Below are positions 46,489 through 59,350 of a stretch of DNA of 64,000 nucleotides, piece by piece. The notes beneath the pieces were generated by a model, which was not told where the DNA came from, searched no databases, and was given only the letters and a program-made list of their open reading frames with translations. This DNA comes from Tetradesmus obliquus (lineage: Eukaryota > Chlorophyta > Chlorophyceae > Sphaeropleales > Scenedesmaceae): assembly GCA_030272155.1 (NCBI GenBank), contig CP126200.1, forward strand, positions 930,001 to 994,000, written 5' to 3'. The position numbers were made by a program, and so were the translations under genes. Position 1 is the first letter of the stretch. Every line of letters begins with the position of its first letter.

Positions 46489-48566
46489 CTGCGCCATGCA
46501 ATGCACTCGAGTAGAGCAGTATGTGAGCATGCCTGCTGCAAGTACATTGCGCTGTCTGCTGCATCATTGTCGGGCCGCTGCGCTAGCAGCAGAGGGTTCA
46601 TTACCGATGCATATGCCGCTCACTCTGTTGTCACTGCCATTGCATGCACCACATACGTTGCCTGCAGGCGTAGCCTGGACCTGCCAGACCAATGAACTGC
46701 CACCCTTGGTGGGCACCTGCAGTGCTGCGAGTGACAGCGCTTGCAAAGCCTGCAGCGCAACGGTGCCTAGACAAGGGCCAGGCTGGTGTGCTGAGGCAGC
46801 CTTGCCTCGACACCCTAAAAAGAGAGACTCTGATGCTATGATGGACGTGCAGTGCGATGGTCGATCAAGAGGCAGGCACCGGACAATTTTGATGAGATGA
46901 TCTGACATAGCCAGAGCCTGTGCTGAGAGCGCGCTATGCTCACTGCACTGTGCACTGTTTTGATAAGAGCTGAGATAGGCAGCAGTGGCAGTTTCACCCT
47001 GTGATGCCACACAAGTTGCCAAGATTTGCTGCGTTGCAGACATATAGTGATTCAGCAGCATCAGTATGCTGGTGCACAGCCTGTGCGCAACTGGGCTTGT
47101 ACACTGAGTGCGCAACTGAGCTTGTACAGGCGGGCTGCACCTTGTGCGCGCTGCTCTGAATGCACATTGTGACTTTTCCAGAAACCCAGCATCTGCAACT
47201 GTGTTGCCGCAACATGCAGGGTGTGCTGCAGCAGATGGAACAGTTTTGGCGGCTATGCCACACAGTGCGCAAAACCATTGTACAGTATGATGCAAGTTTA
47301 CACATCTCGAGAGCAGTACACTCATTGCGTTGCTGGACTTCATAAGAGATACACCGGTTTTCATATGGGCTCCAGGTGTTATGTGCCTGTCCTCTGGTTG
47401 TTGCACTGCTGAGATGACTGAACTTTCTGGGGCGTTGATCGGAGAGCATTCGCACGTTTTTGTTTGTCGGTGGGGCTGGGAGGGGGGGGGGGGGGTGTTG
47501 GAATTGATCAGTGGGTGGTGTCGTGCACAAGACGCTGCCTAGCTTGGCCTGTATACAGGCCTACACTGGGCAGACGCTTCAGGTTGGTGGAGCACAGTCA
47601 TAGCCAGAAGGCTGCTGCATCGCTGGCTCCACGATGACTATGCGGCATGCAAGCGTTCCATGCCGCACAATGCAAGCCGCCTTAGGCCACAGGATATCAC
47701 ACGGTTGACGTGTATCCAAAGGCTGATGGTGGCTTGTGCGTAAGGTTCAGGATGGTCCATTAGGGGTTACTTGTGCTGACAGGCCAACAACCTGTATGCT
47801 GGGATGTGTAACCAAGCCGCCTGACAGGTGATTACTTGCGGACCCAAGCGTCGGCAGATCTTGTGGTATGTTTATCACAAGCCGTTTCAAAGGCTACAAC
47901 CTGCCACGCCGCAATGGCGTTGCTGAGTTGGAGCACGACCAAGGCAATTGCAAGTGTATACAGATACTGTATACCGATGATATGACAAAGATTACAAGTG
48001 CCTCAGCAGTGTCCCCTGGCAAGACCGCAAGCGGCCGGCGACAGCACACCACGCAACACATGCTGACTCAACCCGGGGCAGGCCAAGCACACAAAACCTC
48101 AGCCTAGAGCTAGGCTGGTTTGCTGTGATGATGAACCGACCCTGGGCAGCTGGCGCAACAGCAAGAACAAGCCCGGCAGCGCAAAAAAGCACTGATGCAA
48201 ACATTGCAGCGCTGCACATTGGCCTCTGCTCACCAAGCCCGAGATTGGCACCATGGCAGCAGCTTCATGCTACAAGAAGTTCTTGCAACCCATGGCAGCT
48301 ATTAGCTAATCAAACGACTGTGTCCCACACATGTTGCTATACCCAGCACGTCCGCAACTCAGCTCCTCAGCATGCTGCAACTCTTCAGGAACCGTCACCA
48401 CATCACACGTTAAAGTGCATGTCACGCACTATCAAGAGCCCTATCAAGATGTGACAGCCCTTCCCGCACGCCAAAGGCCCTTGGCATGCAACAGCTGTAA
48501 AACCCACAGCAGGCCATTGCCCTACACAGCATAATGCGCCAGCGCCACAACAGCGGCAGTGGTGCT
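46376..48566. other. Gene-poor stretch before the kinesin 3' end
   Basis: About 2.2 kb with no supported gene. It holds a GCA x 16 run (46438-46485), a 14-base G homopolymer (47482-47495) and a TGTAA on minus near 47989 that may end the kinesin transcript. Confidence 0.45.
46438..46485. repeat. GCA x 16 microsatellite
   Basis: Sixteen uninterrupted units of the CAG/GCA class, in apparently non-coding sequence. Confidence 0.9.
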
Positions 48567-51500
48567 TTATCCTCCCAGCTTGCTGCGCTTGGGCCCTGCT
48601 GCCAGCGTCTGCCCTGCTGCCGGCCGCTTGCCCAGGCTGCCTCCACTGCCTGCAGCATCAGCAGGCGTTGACGGCTGCGCAGCAGCAACACAAGAAGCAG
48701 AAGTCGACAGGATCGCAGCAGGTGAGTCATGGTGGCTGGCGCCAACTAGGTGCGCCAAATAAGCCCTCCTGCTGGCAGCACCTCTGCAAACCAGCACCTC
48801 TGCAAAGTACCCATGCACCCACGCACGCTGCCACTAAGGTTGCGCTCACCAGTGCAGCTGGCGCGCCTCCCTGCGTGACGTTGCGCTGGCGCCGCCCTTG
48901 GCTGCCGTCTCGCAGCCGTTGACCTTGGCCGCAAACTTGAGGCTGCACAGGCTTTCCTGCGCTGAGGCTGGCTCCGGGTTGATGTTGCAAAACATCAGCG
49001 TCTTGCCGTGGCCCCCGAGGCAGGGCTGCGCGCAGTCGAGAAGCCGCACGGCAGGCAGTCAGCACGTAAGTGGTGGGCATTCAACCAGGCTGAGAAGCAG
49101 TGATGCTGTGTGCGGCGACAGCGGGTCATGCACAGGAGTGCGGGTAAGCAGTCAAGAGCCCGCATTGCACAAACATGCAACTGCACCTGCTTGGCAGCAC
49201 GTCAACAATGTCTTTCGCAGCCGCATGCGCTGTGCAGCTCTGCGCCGCACCTGCAGCAGGTAGGTGAGCTTGCTGTTGCGGTATGGCACGTGGCTGGTCT
49301 TGGACGACAGCGCGGCAAACACGTCGCCCAGTGCGCTGAGGCTCTGGTTGATGCTGCAGGCCTCGCGCTTGCGCATGTCCTCCACCATGGAGCGATCCAG
49401 CCGCTCGCTGCAGCCACACAAATGCATACCAGCAGAGCAAGTGAAGAGTGTAAGCACTTATTAGAACGTCACCACATCAAGTAGCTCAGCGCCAGGAGTG
49501 CACAGACACTCGTGACTCAGGTGCAAGTGCTGCATGGCATAGCAATGCTCGTGGTTTTGAAGCATACCACGCCCATCACAGCTTCAGGCTCACCTGCCGG
49601 CCAGGTCCACCAGGCACAGGCTGCCTGTGAGGTGCGTGTTGGTGGCCGCATGGCTGGCAGCGATGTACAGCACGAACACGCAGTGGCTGCGGCTCGACAC
49701 AGCGTTCATCGCCGTGGCCTCACAGGCGCGCGCCTCGCTCGCGCGCGCCATCAGCGCTGCTGCACTGGCTGCGTCGCTGACGGGCAGCCTGTTGGCGCCA
49801 ATCACCACGGTGTGGCCGCCGGCTGCGTCGTGCTTGATGGCGTTTGCGTCGTTGATGCGGCCTGCCTCAGGCTTGCTGCCAGCGCCCTCAGCCAGCAGGT
49901 CCCTGATCACATGACATAAAATTTAAGTCAGCACACTGAGGAAAGTAAACAACGCTAGCATGAGACAAGAGTAGCGCAAAAATGTGCAGCAGCAGCTGCT
50001 GCGCCAGCGGTGAGGTTATACAGGCACCACCAACACAACAAGCAGATAGTTGGCATACAACGCTCAGCAGGAAGGCAAGTCACCAACAAGCACCGGCTGG
50101 GCAGCTGCAGGCGCTGCTGAGGTTGTGGCTCACCGCAGCGTGTTGTTGTACACCTCGATGCAGGAGGCTGACAGCGTGTACTGCCACTCCTGCTCTGTCA
50201 GCTGCACCACACTCTCCAGGATCTGCAGCAGGCGGTCAAGGCAGCAGGCAGGCGTTGACACAATTGCCAAACCAGCTGGGCTGCTGTGAGCAGTGTAGGG
50301 GCACGGCATACAGTGGCACCTGCACACAGCACTTGCTCCGATCCTCAAACTCCAGACACCCACGCACCTGGTTGACAGCACGCGGCATGAGGCCCTGGTG
50401 CTCCGGTGTGTTGGCTCCGCTCATGGTGTAGGTCTTGCCTGCGCCCGTCTGGCCGTAGCTGAACAGGCACACGTGGTAGCCATCCAGCGCGCTCTGCACC
50501 AGCTCCGACACGCTGTCAAACACCTGCAAGAACAACACACACAGCCTCAGCATGCAATGCCGCCAGCTCACATGATTAGCAGCCATGCCGCTGCCGATGG
50601 ACAGGTCATAGACGCACACTTGGCTGACGCTGGATCCGCCCAAATAGCATGCAGCACAGGCTGCAGCAGCAGGCAACACCACGAGCTGTGCATCAGTGAC
50701 CCAGTCGAGTTGCATGGCCGCCAGCTGCATACCTGCTGCTGCGATGTGCCCGGGCCGAAGACCTTGTCAAAGGAAAAGTTGTGCTCCTTGCCATCCAGGG
50801 TCAGCGCCAGTGAAGTGCCGCCAGCCAGGCAGCGCACAGAGCTTGCGGGGTGTGGCCGCACACGGCAGAACACGCGGATCTGCATGTACGCATGCAGGGC
50901 CAGTGGTTGGCTGAAAGGTCAGTAGGGCAATCGCAATTGCAGGCTGCAGCTGCCACGCGACAACGCTACGGCATTGGCACCAGCACAAGCCGCTGCATAT
51001 CGTACCACGCCGTGGACTAGCCAAGCGCTGAACGGCCCGCCACTCACGTTGCCGCGCAGCTCCACCATCTGGTTGTGCAGCTGCCGCCGCGTCGCTTCAG
51101 CAGCCGCCGCAGCCGCCTGCAGCGTGCTGATGCGCCCAAGCAGCCGCCCCACGATGTCGCGCTGCTCTCCCTCGCCCATCACTTCCTGCAGCGCCTCAAA
51201 CTCGCTCTCCAGGTGGGCCAGGCGGGAGGCCTGCTTTGCTGACTGGCTGCGCGCGTCATCCAGCGCTGCCTGCACAGAGTCCAGCGCCGTTTGCAGCTCC
51301 GCGCTGTGAGCTGTGCCCTGCTCAAGCGCTGCATCCAGCTCGCGCACCTAGACAGCACAGGCAGGCAGGATGCACAATACCATGACGCGTGTGGTGGGAT
51401 GGTCAAATGCATGAGGCTGGTGGCAGCAATGACACCCAGCAGTGCCATGTATGCAGCAAGCATTGGTCAACACTGTAGCAGTACCACCCAGTATAGTTCT

Positions 51501-54500
51501 ATACTATTAGAATGAAGCATCAGCTCAACTCCAATCAATGCAAAGCCAAAGTCACCCCTCACTCAACATTGCAGGAGCCCAGCAGCTGCCCTGCTGCGGC
51601 ATCATATGCGCCCACCTTTGCCTGCAGCTCTGCCTGCTCAGCCACCAGCTTGTCGTGCAGCTGCTGCAGCTCCTGCATTGCCTGCTCAGCCTGGGTGCGC
51701 GCGCTGTCGGCAGCTGCCAGCTGCTGGGAGGTGGACTCCACGCTGGCTGTGGCAGCTGCCAGCTGGCTGCGGGCCTCTTCCTTGTCAGCCTGCGACGAAC
51801 CAGCAGCAACGGTTGAAAGTTTGTGTGCGTACGTGGGGTGCCGTTGATGGCCGGAACTGCTGGCACGGCACAGTTGAGCTGCCGCGTAGAGCGCTGCCAG
51901 TCACCAGTGACCTGCCGCGCTGAAGCACTGATGTGCTGCAGGTGCAGCAAGTGCTGGGTACATACACACATCTGCAACAACTACGACCAGTGCATACCGC
52001 CACACAATTCCATGACCTATCGCGCCCTTTTCCTGTTGTATGCCACACAGGCGCCTCTCTCACCATGAGCTGCTCCAGCTGCCGTTGCAGCAGGGCCCTT
52101 TCAGCGGCGTGCTCCTCAGCCTCTGTGGCCAGCTGTTGCTGCGCTGCATCCAGCCTGCTGGTTTTCAGCCGCAGCTCACTCTCCAGCAGCATGAGCTGGT
52201 CCGACTTGCTGCTCAGCTCCTGCTGCAGCTGCAGGCGGTCCGCAGTGGCAGTTGCCAGCGAAGACTCTGCTGTATTCAGCTCAGCACGCACCTGCAAGGC
52301 AGAGAGCAGCAAAACAATCATGAACGGTCGTGCCTGTTGCCCTGGAAGATTGACACGGCGCATCAAATGTCTGAAGGCGCTCAGCACAAATACACAACTG
52401 CACTGCCCTCCTGCTTGTGCTGTACATGCAAGCTCGCCAGCACCCCACCTGTGTGAGCTGGGTCATGAGCGACGCCTCTGCTGACTGCTTGCCCTCCAGG
52501 CTAGCCTGCAGCCCCTGCTGCAGCTGATTTAGGCTGTTCAGCTCCTGCTGCAGCTTGGCCACTTGGCTGTTGGCGGCTGCTAGGCTGGCCTCCAGGTGCT
52601 CGTTGTCGGCCTGCACCGTCGCAAACAGCGGCAGCAACAGAGATGAGGATGTGGCACTGCGCAAATAGTTCCTTACAGCACTTGTGCCATGCAGAATGTA
52701 CGAACTTCAAATCCTGTCAGCATGCACAAGATAAACTACCAGATACTGCATCTTGCAACCAAGCAGCGTTTTGTGGTGAGGGCCCCACACCAGGCAAGCA
52801 GAACGATGCTGCTGCCGCCCACCTTCAGCTGCGCCTCCTTCTTCTCTGCTTGCTGCCGCTCATCCCTCAACTGCTTCACTGCCTCGCCCTGCGTCATCTG
52901 CACCTCCCGCAGCTGCTGCCCAGAAGCCTTGCGCAGCTCCTGCGCACGTAACAGCAGCAGCGGCGGCTAACAGCATGAGTTTGCTTGCAGCATTGTTGAA
53001 GCAGCTAGGATCACATACCATGGCTGCTGCAGCGCAGCCACATCGATACAGCTGTGCTGAGCGAATGTCGCATGTGTAAACCACTGCCTTTGCTGCAACA
53101 TCCCAAGCTTGACTGTGCGGTGCGCACCACGACACTATAACCACCTTGCAGTGCCCACAGGGCCCGCACCTTGATCTCCTGCTCCAGCTGCTGCCGCGCC
53201 AGCTCTGAGCGCTTAGCATCCTCCCTGGCGCGTGCGCGCTGCTCCTCCAGCCCCTCCACCTCACGCTGCAGGCGTGCAACCTACATGCAGCAGGTGCAGC
53301 AGCATATTACCACTGAGTAAATGTCGGCTGCTACAGCCCTGCACATCTTGGCTGACTGCAAAGTCAACATCACCCCGTGACGATGCAGCTCCAGACTCCA
53401 AGCAGTTGAACAGATGATGGGTGCCATATAGTTGAAAGGCAGGCATCTATGAAACATGACTGTCATGCTACATGCAAACATGAAGAAGCAGCAGCAGCCA
53501 CAGCTGCGCACCTCAAACTTCTGCGCGTCCACCGAGGTCACCCAGGCTGCCCTGTCTGCCTTGTAGGCAGCCTCTGTCTGCGCTGCAGCAGCGCGTGCCA
53601 GAGCACTTTCTGCCTCCAGCCGCTTGAGGGTGGTCTCAGCATCCAGGCGCACCTTCTCAAGCTGCAAGGCATGAAGCAGATCAAGGAGAGAGAGCAGCGC
53701 TGGCATGCTCAGAATGCTGAGTAAATTTCCAGCATGGGCAAGCATGCACGGCAGCTGGGACAGCAGCTGACAGAAGGCAGTCTTAGACAGGCTGATGGGG
53801 CAAGCATAACAACAAACAACCCAACAGAGGTTGCAGCGGGTCGAGGCGCTGCCCCTGCCTCAGCTGTTGCGCCACCGCCCAGCAAACAGCATGCTTGCAG
53901 CGTACCTCCTGTGCTGCCTCCTTCTCTGTCTTCACACAGAGCTCAACAAAAGCGCTGGATTTGCTGGCCATGTCGCGCACGCAGCGACGCAGCACCTTCA
54001 CCAGAGCTGCAGGCGGCAGAAGCAGAACAGCAGAGCACAGGCTACATGAGTAGTGGGCGTCAACTGTGCAGCACGTGCAAAATAGGATCTCAGGTGCTGC
54101 ATGCTGTCCCACATGTTTGGTGCAGGTTTGGCTATTAAGAGCGTTGCAGCTGTAAGGCAGCCTGAGAAACACCTTATTGGCAACCACTGGGAACTACCAC
54201 ACCTTGGCAACTGTCTCGGCATTCATGCAGCCTGAGCTATGATGCCATGGACCGCACTAACCAGCATACCTGCCAGCTCTGCAATGCGTGACTTGTCTGT
54301 GGCGCCGTCTTTGGTGCGCTGCAGCTGTGCTGACAGCGCATGCTCGCAGCTGGCCAGGAACTCTGAGTCACAGAAGGTGCTGCTTGCCAGCTGTGCCGCC
54401 CTGCTGCCGGGGTGCTTTGCAGCAAACTGCAGCGACTGCATGATGCCTGCTGCATCCGGAATGCTGCAGTGCAGCTGCAGGTTCTCACAGCTCTGCAGCA

Positions 54501-55467
54501 CACTCAGGCTCAGCCCTAGAGAGCAGCTGTCGCCGCTGCTGTTGGTGCGTGCTGCGGCTGCAGCACCAGCACCTGCAGCTGCTAGTGCGGCAGCACTGGC
54601 TTCCTGCTGGACAGCAGCTGCAGCAGCAATCGCCCCTGAAGTTGCCGTGTTTGGTGCTGCGCCACCTGTTGCTGGTGCCTGCGCTGCACCTGGGTCTGCT
54701 TTGCGCTGCTGCATTGCAGACATGGGCGTGGACGCCTGCAGGCGGCCGTGGTCCCTGTTGGTGTCGCGCTTGAGCAGCGCAAGCTTTTGCTGCAGCGCCT
54801 CATACTCGTTTTGCAGCTTATCCATGCCAAGCTGGCGGTTGAAGTTGCCAGACACGCGGCGAGGCGGGGCGCGCCCTGCTGCTGCTGCCTGCGATGATGC
54901 AGGTGTGGCCTGTTGCCGCTGCTGCTGGGTGGGTGTCTCAACTGCTGCAGCTGGTGCCGCTGATGCACCTGCCTGCTGCACTGCAGGTGGGTCTTTTGGC
55001 ACAGCCGGTGCTGGCGGTGCCGCCGCTAGGATGCTGCGGCTGCACCGCGCTGCTGCAGTTCCAGCTGCCGCTGCACGGGTGACCCTGGCTCCACTGCTGC
55101 CAGGTGCTGCAGCAGCTGGCTTGCTATTGGAATCTGTGCTGGCTCGCCTGGGCTGCGTCTGGGAGACTAGTCTGCCGAATGCACGTGCTGCCTTAGGCTT
55201 CTGGCCTGCTGAGCCTCCTGCTGCTGGTGGTGTGGGCAGCTTAGAAATAGAGGTCCTGGTCTTCTTGCGGATGGGCGTGCCCGATGACTTGCTCACTGAC
55301 AAGCGGGTAGTTTTGCTGCTCGAATTGTTTTCTTTGTCTGTGGGCGTGGGCGTAGCAGCCTTCTGTTTGGCCTTTACGCCGGGCACTGCTTGAGTGCTGT
55401 TCGAGCTGTTGCTATTGAGGTCTCTGAGGGCTCGCTGCCATTTGGGCTTCTGGTCCTTCGCTTCCAT
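48567..55467 (-). CDS. KIN14: Kinesin-14, minus-end-directed C-terminal motor
   Basis: Sixteen exons join in frame to about 1247 residues: 54270..55467, 53906..54006, 53512..53661, 53170..53280, 52823..52939, 52449..52610, 52064..52291, 51616..51789, 51048..51347, 50733..50879, 50368..50523, 50134..50222, 49594..49902, 49251..49407, 48850..49025 and 48567..48735. Residues 1-400 are a basic, Ser/Pro/Ala-rich tail with KKTRTSISK, probably microtubule binding. Residues 400-845 are coiled coil. The neck ends VELRGN and runs into IRVFCRVRP (residue 848), the hallmark order of kinesin-14. The motor shows the P-loop GQTGAGKT (920-927), switch I NAVSSRSH, switch II LVDLAGSE, and the microtubule-binding segment [14 protein letters not shown]. 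Such motors (KIFC1, Kar3, ATK types) focus spindle poles. A short basic tail (GPKRSK) follows; the last intron is weakly defined and may end elsewhere. Confidence 0.93.
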
Positions 55468-56240
55468 GCGTGATCTGTATTAGCTGCGGCGTGTGCTCGA
55501 GGCACGAGCTTGCATATGGAGAGCAGAATGAAGGCCTTCAGCACGCAAATGTGCAGCTTGCCCGGTCTGTTTACAGCATCTGTTGTCTGCGTACAGTAAT
55601 GTTGATTTAAAAGTCGCAGATAGTGAAAGGGCTGATACGTGTAGCGAGGCGATGTCAACAGCAGAGCTCTCACCCGTCACAGTCTGAAGCATTCAAAAAC
55701 TTAAAAAAGTCAGTACCAGAACAATATACTAGCTGCCATCGTCGTGAAGAGAACGTTGCTGGTGCAGCGGGCAGCTGTCGATTCAAGTTTGGTGTGTGAC
55801 ATCATGACAATTTACGGCGACAGCACCACATCAACCACGCGTTTGCCCTTGCACGCTTTGATATTTCTTGTGTTTTATATTGGCTCCCTGTCAACGCTGT
55901 GCAGCAGAAAATCCTGAAGTGCTGTCAAGAGCTGCTTTGTGATCTTGTGCCCAGTGCTCGCTCGCAGCATCATGCTCTGTTAGTTTATACATACATGCCT
56001 TTAAGAAGCATAGCTCAGCAATCAATCATTATGTCTCGCTTCTGAAAGCCGGCAGACCGCTGAATCCAGTTGCAGCAGGGATCAACAGCAGCAGCATGGT
56101 AAGTGGGTGCAAACTGCCCTGACCAAGGCATTCAAAAAAATGCACGTTCATTAGGCGACTTGTACGCAAACAAGTAGCGCCCCGTGCCCGCAGCGGCGCG
56201 CAGCTGCTGCGCCTGATCAGCACTGCCCCTGCACCATGCC
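55468..56240. promoter_or_regulatory. Divergent intergenic region, kinesin-14 and B3
   Basis: Start codons on opposite strands are about 770 bp apart, so both promoters lie here. No consensus element stands out. Confidence 0.4.
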
Positions 56241-58874
56241 ATGCAGGGTTGCCCCAGCACCAACAGCATTGCCGGCAGCGGCAGGGTGAACAGCTGCTTC
56301 CCATTACCTACACCTTTATTGATGCACGTGCTGAGCTACCTACAGCCTGCGCAGCACCTAGGCAAGGCAGCTCTGGTGTGCAAAACCTGGCGCGAGGCCG
56401 CCAACGCAGCAACCAGCAGCATCGCCTACACCTTCAACTGGGCTGATTATGATGCCAGCAACCGCCAGCTGGCCAGCATGACAGCCTGGCTCGAGCGTGG
56501 CGCTGCGCAGCAAGTCACAAGCATCAACCTGGACTATGGTTGGGGCGAAGACGAAGACGTCTGTCTGGAAGTGTCCCTGCCCCTGCAACAGCTGCGCAAG
56601 CTGCGCAGCCTGAGGCTCATCTCATTTGACCTGCTGGAGGAGCCGTCACTGGGCAGCAGCAGCAGCATTGCGGGCATCAATCCTCTGGCAGCTATGTCCA
56701 GCAGCTTGACAGCGCTCGAGCTGTATGACGTGACACTGCCCAGCTTCAATAGCATGCCACAGCTGTTCCGCTGCATGGCGAGCCTGAGCCAGCTGCAGCG
56801 GCTGGAGCTGACAAGTGTGCGCGTAGAGCCGCCAACAGACAGCTTTGCAGACTTGATGGCAAATAGGCGCAGAGGGGGCTGCAGCAGTGCGTATACATAC
56901 ACGCTTGCGGATGCCCTGTGCCAGATGCCGCAGCTCACTTGCCTAAAGCTGGACGTACAGACAGAGTGCCAGCTGCGGTGGCAGCTCAGCGCTGGCGCAA
57001 TGGGAGCAGCAATTGCTGGCCTGCAGCAACTGCAGCAGCTGCAGCTCAACAACCTTGAAGTACCCAAGGCAGAACCACGCATGCTGTTCAGGCAGCTGCC
57101 AGTCAGCATCACAAAACTGCATGTGAGTGCTTCTGAATGCCTGCAACCACTTGCCTGCAGTGCATCACGGTATAGTGAATCCTTGACAGAGTCCTCCTGC
57201 ATGTTGATCGCAGCAGAACGTCATGGACGTCAACATCTGCTTGTACTGCTTGATGCCTTATTCAATAGCACATCTCGCAGGACCTGTGGCTTGCAACTGA
57301 GTTGTCTTGCTGTGCTTGTGTTGCAGGTCGGTCGTGCGTGTGTCACATTCACACCTGCTGAAACGCCTGGCCTGGCGCGCCTGACAGCGCTGTGCGACCT
57401 AAAGCTGATGAGGGTGCTTGGAATGGACCCTGCAGTGCTGTGCAGCAGTGCAGGCACCCTTACGCAGCTCCAGCTGGGGCTGGCATGGAATAACCGCAGC
57501 CTCTCCGCGCTGGTGCCAGGCTAACCAGCTTGAAGCTGCACAAAATTCGCTTGGCGCCTGGAGGAGCCCGCCGCATGTTCACAGCAGGTGGTGCTGCGCT
57601 GCTTAATTTTGCCCTATACTCACGCCAACAGGGCCCCCCACCCCTGTCCTGCAGCGACTTGAGCAGCCTGGTTAATGCATTGCCACAGCTGCAGCACCTG
57701 CAGCTGCTGGACGCGGTGGCAGAGGCATCAGCAGCAGCTGCTGCTGCGCCAGCAGAGCATGCCGGCTGGTCTGCTCTGAGTCAGCTGACGGCGTTGCACA
57801 CCCTGGACGCTAGTGGGGACTCGATGGATGATGATGTGCTGGAGCAGCTCGCAGCAGTGACAAGGCTGCAGAGTCTGTCGCTGAGCTCGCCCGAGCATGA
57901 TGTCACCGGCTTGGGCATGCTTCACCTGACTCGGCTGACTGGCCTCACGCACCTCAGCATTGATGGCTATGATGAGGAGGGCTGGGCTAAGGGCGCGCTT
58001 GATGAGTTTGAAGATTGCCGCATCAAGCTGACAAGCGAGGTGAGCTGTGTAGCATCTCATGCAGGTTGCAAGTTTTTCTCTCCTGCAGGAGTGAAGTTTG
58101 CTATGCATTTGGTGTAGCGATGGTGCTAGGCCGCTAGCAGTTGCTGCATGCGTGCCAGCAGGCCTACCCACTACCTAGCAAGTGGCACGCTCACAACATG
58201 CACACTGCTATCTCACTGTCAACAACCAACAACACAATGTGCCGCCATGTGTGTATATGTGCCTTGCAGGCATCTCCCCCAGATGTCTGGCAGCAGCTGC
58301 GTGACTTGTGCAGGCGCAACATCGACTGCCTGGAGAAGCTGCTGGAGGAGCAGGAGGCGCTTGTGAAGCAGCAAGCACGGCAGCTGCAACAGCAAGCACT
58401 GCTGATACAGGGTGAGCGGCACTGTGTCAGTTGTGGCAGTGCATAGTGAACCCGTGTGTGCTGCTTTAAGCCAGAAGACAATGACGTTGCTGCCTGCAAT
58501 GCAACCCTTGTTCGGCGTATGTGTGATGGTACACTCAGCCCGCATTGTTTACGTGTGTAGGCCAGACGTGCACAGCTGCTGAAGATCAATTGCTGGCATT
58601 TTGCATGCACGCAGGTGAATGGTGCTGATCATGCGGTGCAAGATGAACAACTCATTGCTACCAATCCATCAACTGACTAATGGCTAGTGCGGGTGTTGCA
58701 AGCCAACCATTGCCTGTTGTGGCTCATTCTGTCTTGTGTGGGATGGTGCCAAGACACACATTATGCTGCCCTTCTTGGCCTTATCCAGTCAATCCACCCC
58801 ATATACATACACTGCTTGCGTTTGGGCTGTCTGCAGGTGCCCAGACAGGGCTGATGCAGCTAGAGCAGCAGTAA
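56241..58874 (+). pseudogene. F-box/LRR family member B3, with internal deletion
   Basis: The exon plan is the family one: 56241..57122, 57327..58039, 58270..58411 and 58837..58874. The F-box (LLMHVLSYLQPAQHLGKAALVCKTWREAANAA) and the LRR exon are close to B2, sharing long runs such as VGRACVTFTPAETP. At 57515 the sequence jumps from LSALV straight to a degenerate copy of AKLTSL: 130 nt present in B2 (26224..26353) are missing, which shifts the frame and gives a TAA within three codons. Downstream codons stay open in the original frame through the coiled-coil exon (EEQEALVKQQARQLQQQA). The tail is cut to 12 residues (AQTGLMQLEQQ). The 142-nt coiled-coil exon length equals that of B2 and B4. 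A shorter F-box/LRR protein of about 350-430 residues could still be made. Confidence 0.65.
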
Positions 58875-59350
58875 TGATGCCGAGGGCTTTAAACCCCAAT
58901 GGCTTCACGCTGGTTGGGCCTGCTGCTGGAGATCCACTGATGCAGCAGGTGGCGGCAGCTGTGGCTGCCGTCTGCAACACTTCTTGAAGATAAAGTGCAG
59001 CAGGCCCTGTGCGCCTGCCAGCATCAGCTTGCCGTCTGCAACAATTCCTGAAGATATACTGCGGCAGCTGCTGGCATTGCTTAAGAAGCCGCGCATGCTA
59101 GCAGCAGCACGCTGGGTGCGTCCCTTGCTGGAAATAACTTGCAGCAGCAGCAGCAGCTGGCTGTGCTTCAAGGCGCCGCACCTGACAGCAACAGCATGCT
59201 GGGTGCGTCCTTTGCTGAAATGCAACAGCAGCAGCGGCTGGCAGCAGCTATGGCTGACGTCATCAGGCTGGGCCCAGCTGTACCCCGGAAATCATGTTAC
59301 CATTTCAGCCATAACAACATCGCCATCCTGGCATCATGCCATGATACCAT
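58875..59350 (+). pseudogene. Degenerate tail repeats downstream of B3
   Basis: Plus-strand remnants such as QQQQQLAVLQGAAPDSNSML and MQQQQRLAAAMADVIRLG match the QQQLAAAGAG..GIML unit of the B2 tail, but they lie after the B3 stop and in shifting frames. Confidence 0.5.

Noticed and set aside
46564..47530. Minus-strand frames of 178-280 codons
   Set aside because: They have no coding-like composition, no splice structure and no recognisable motif, and they overlap a poly-G and CAG-rich region.
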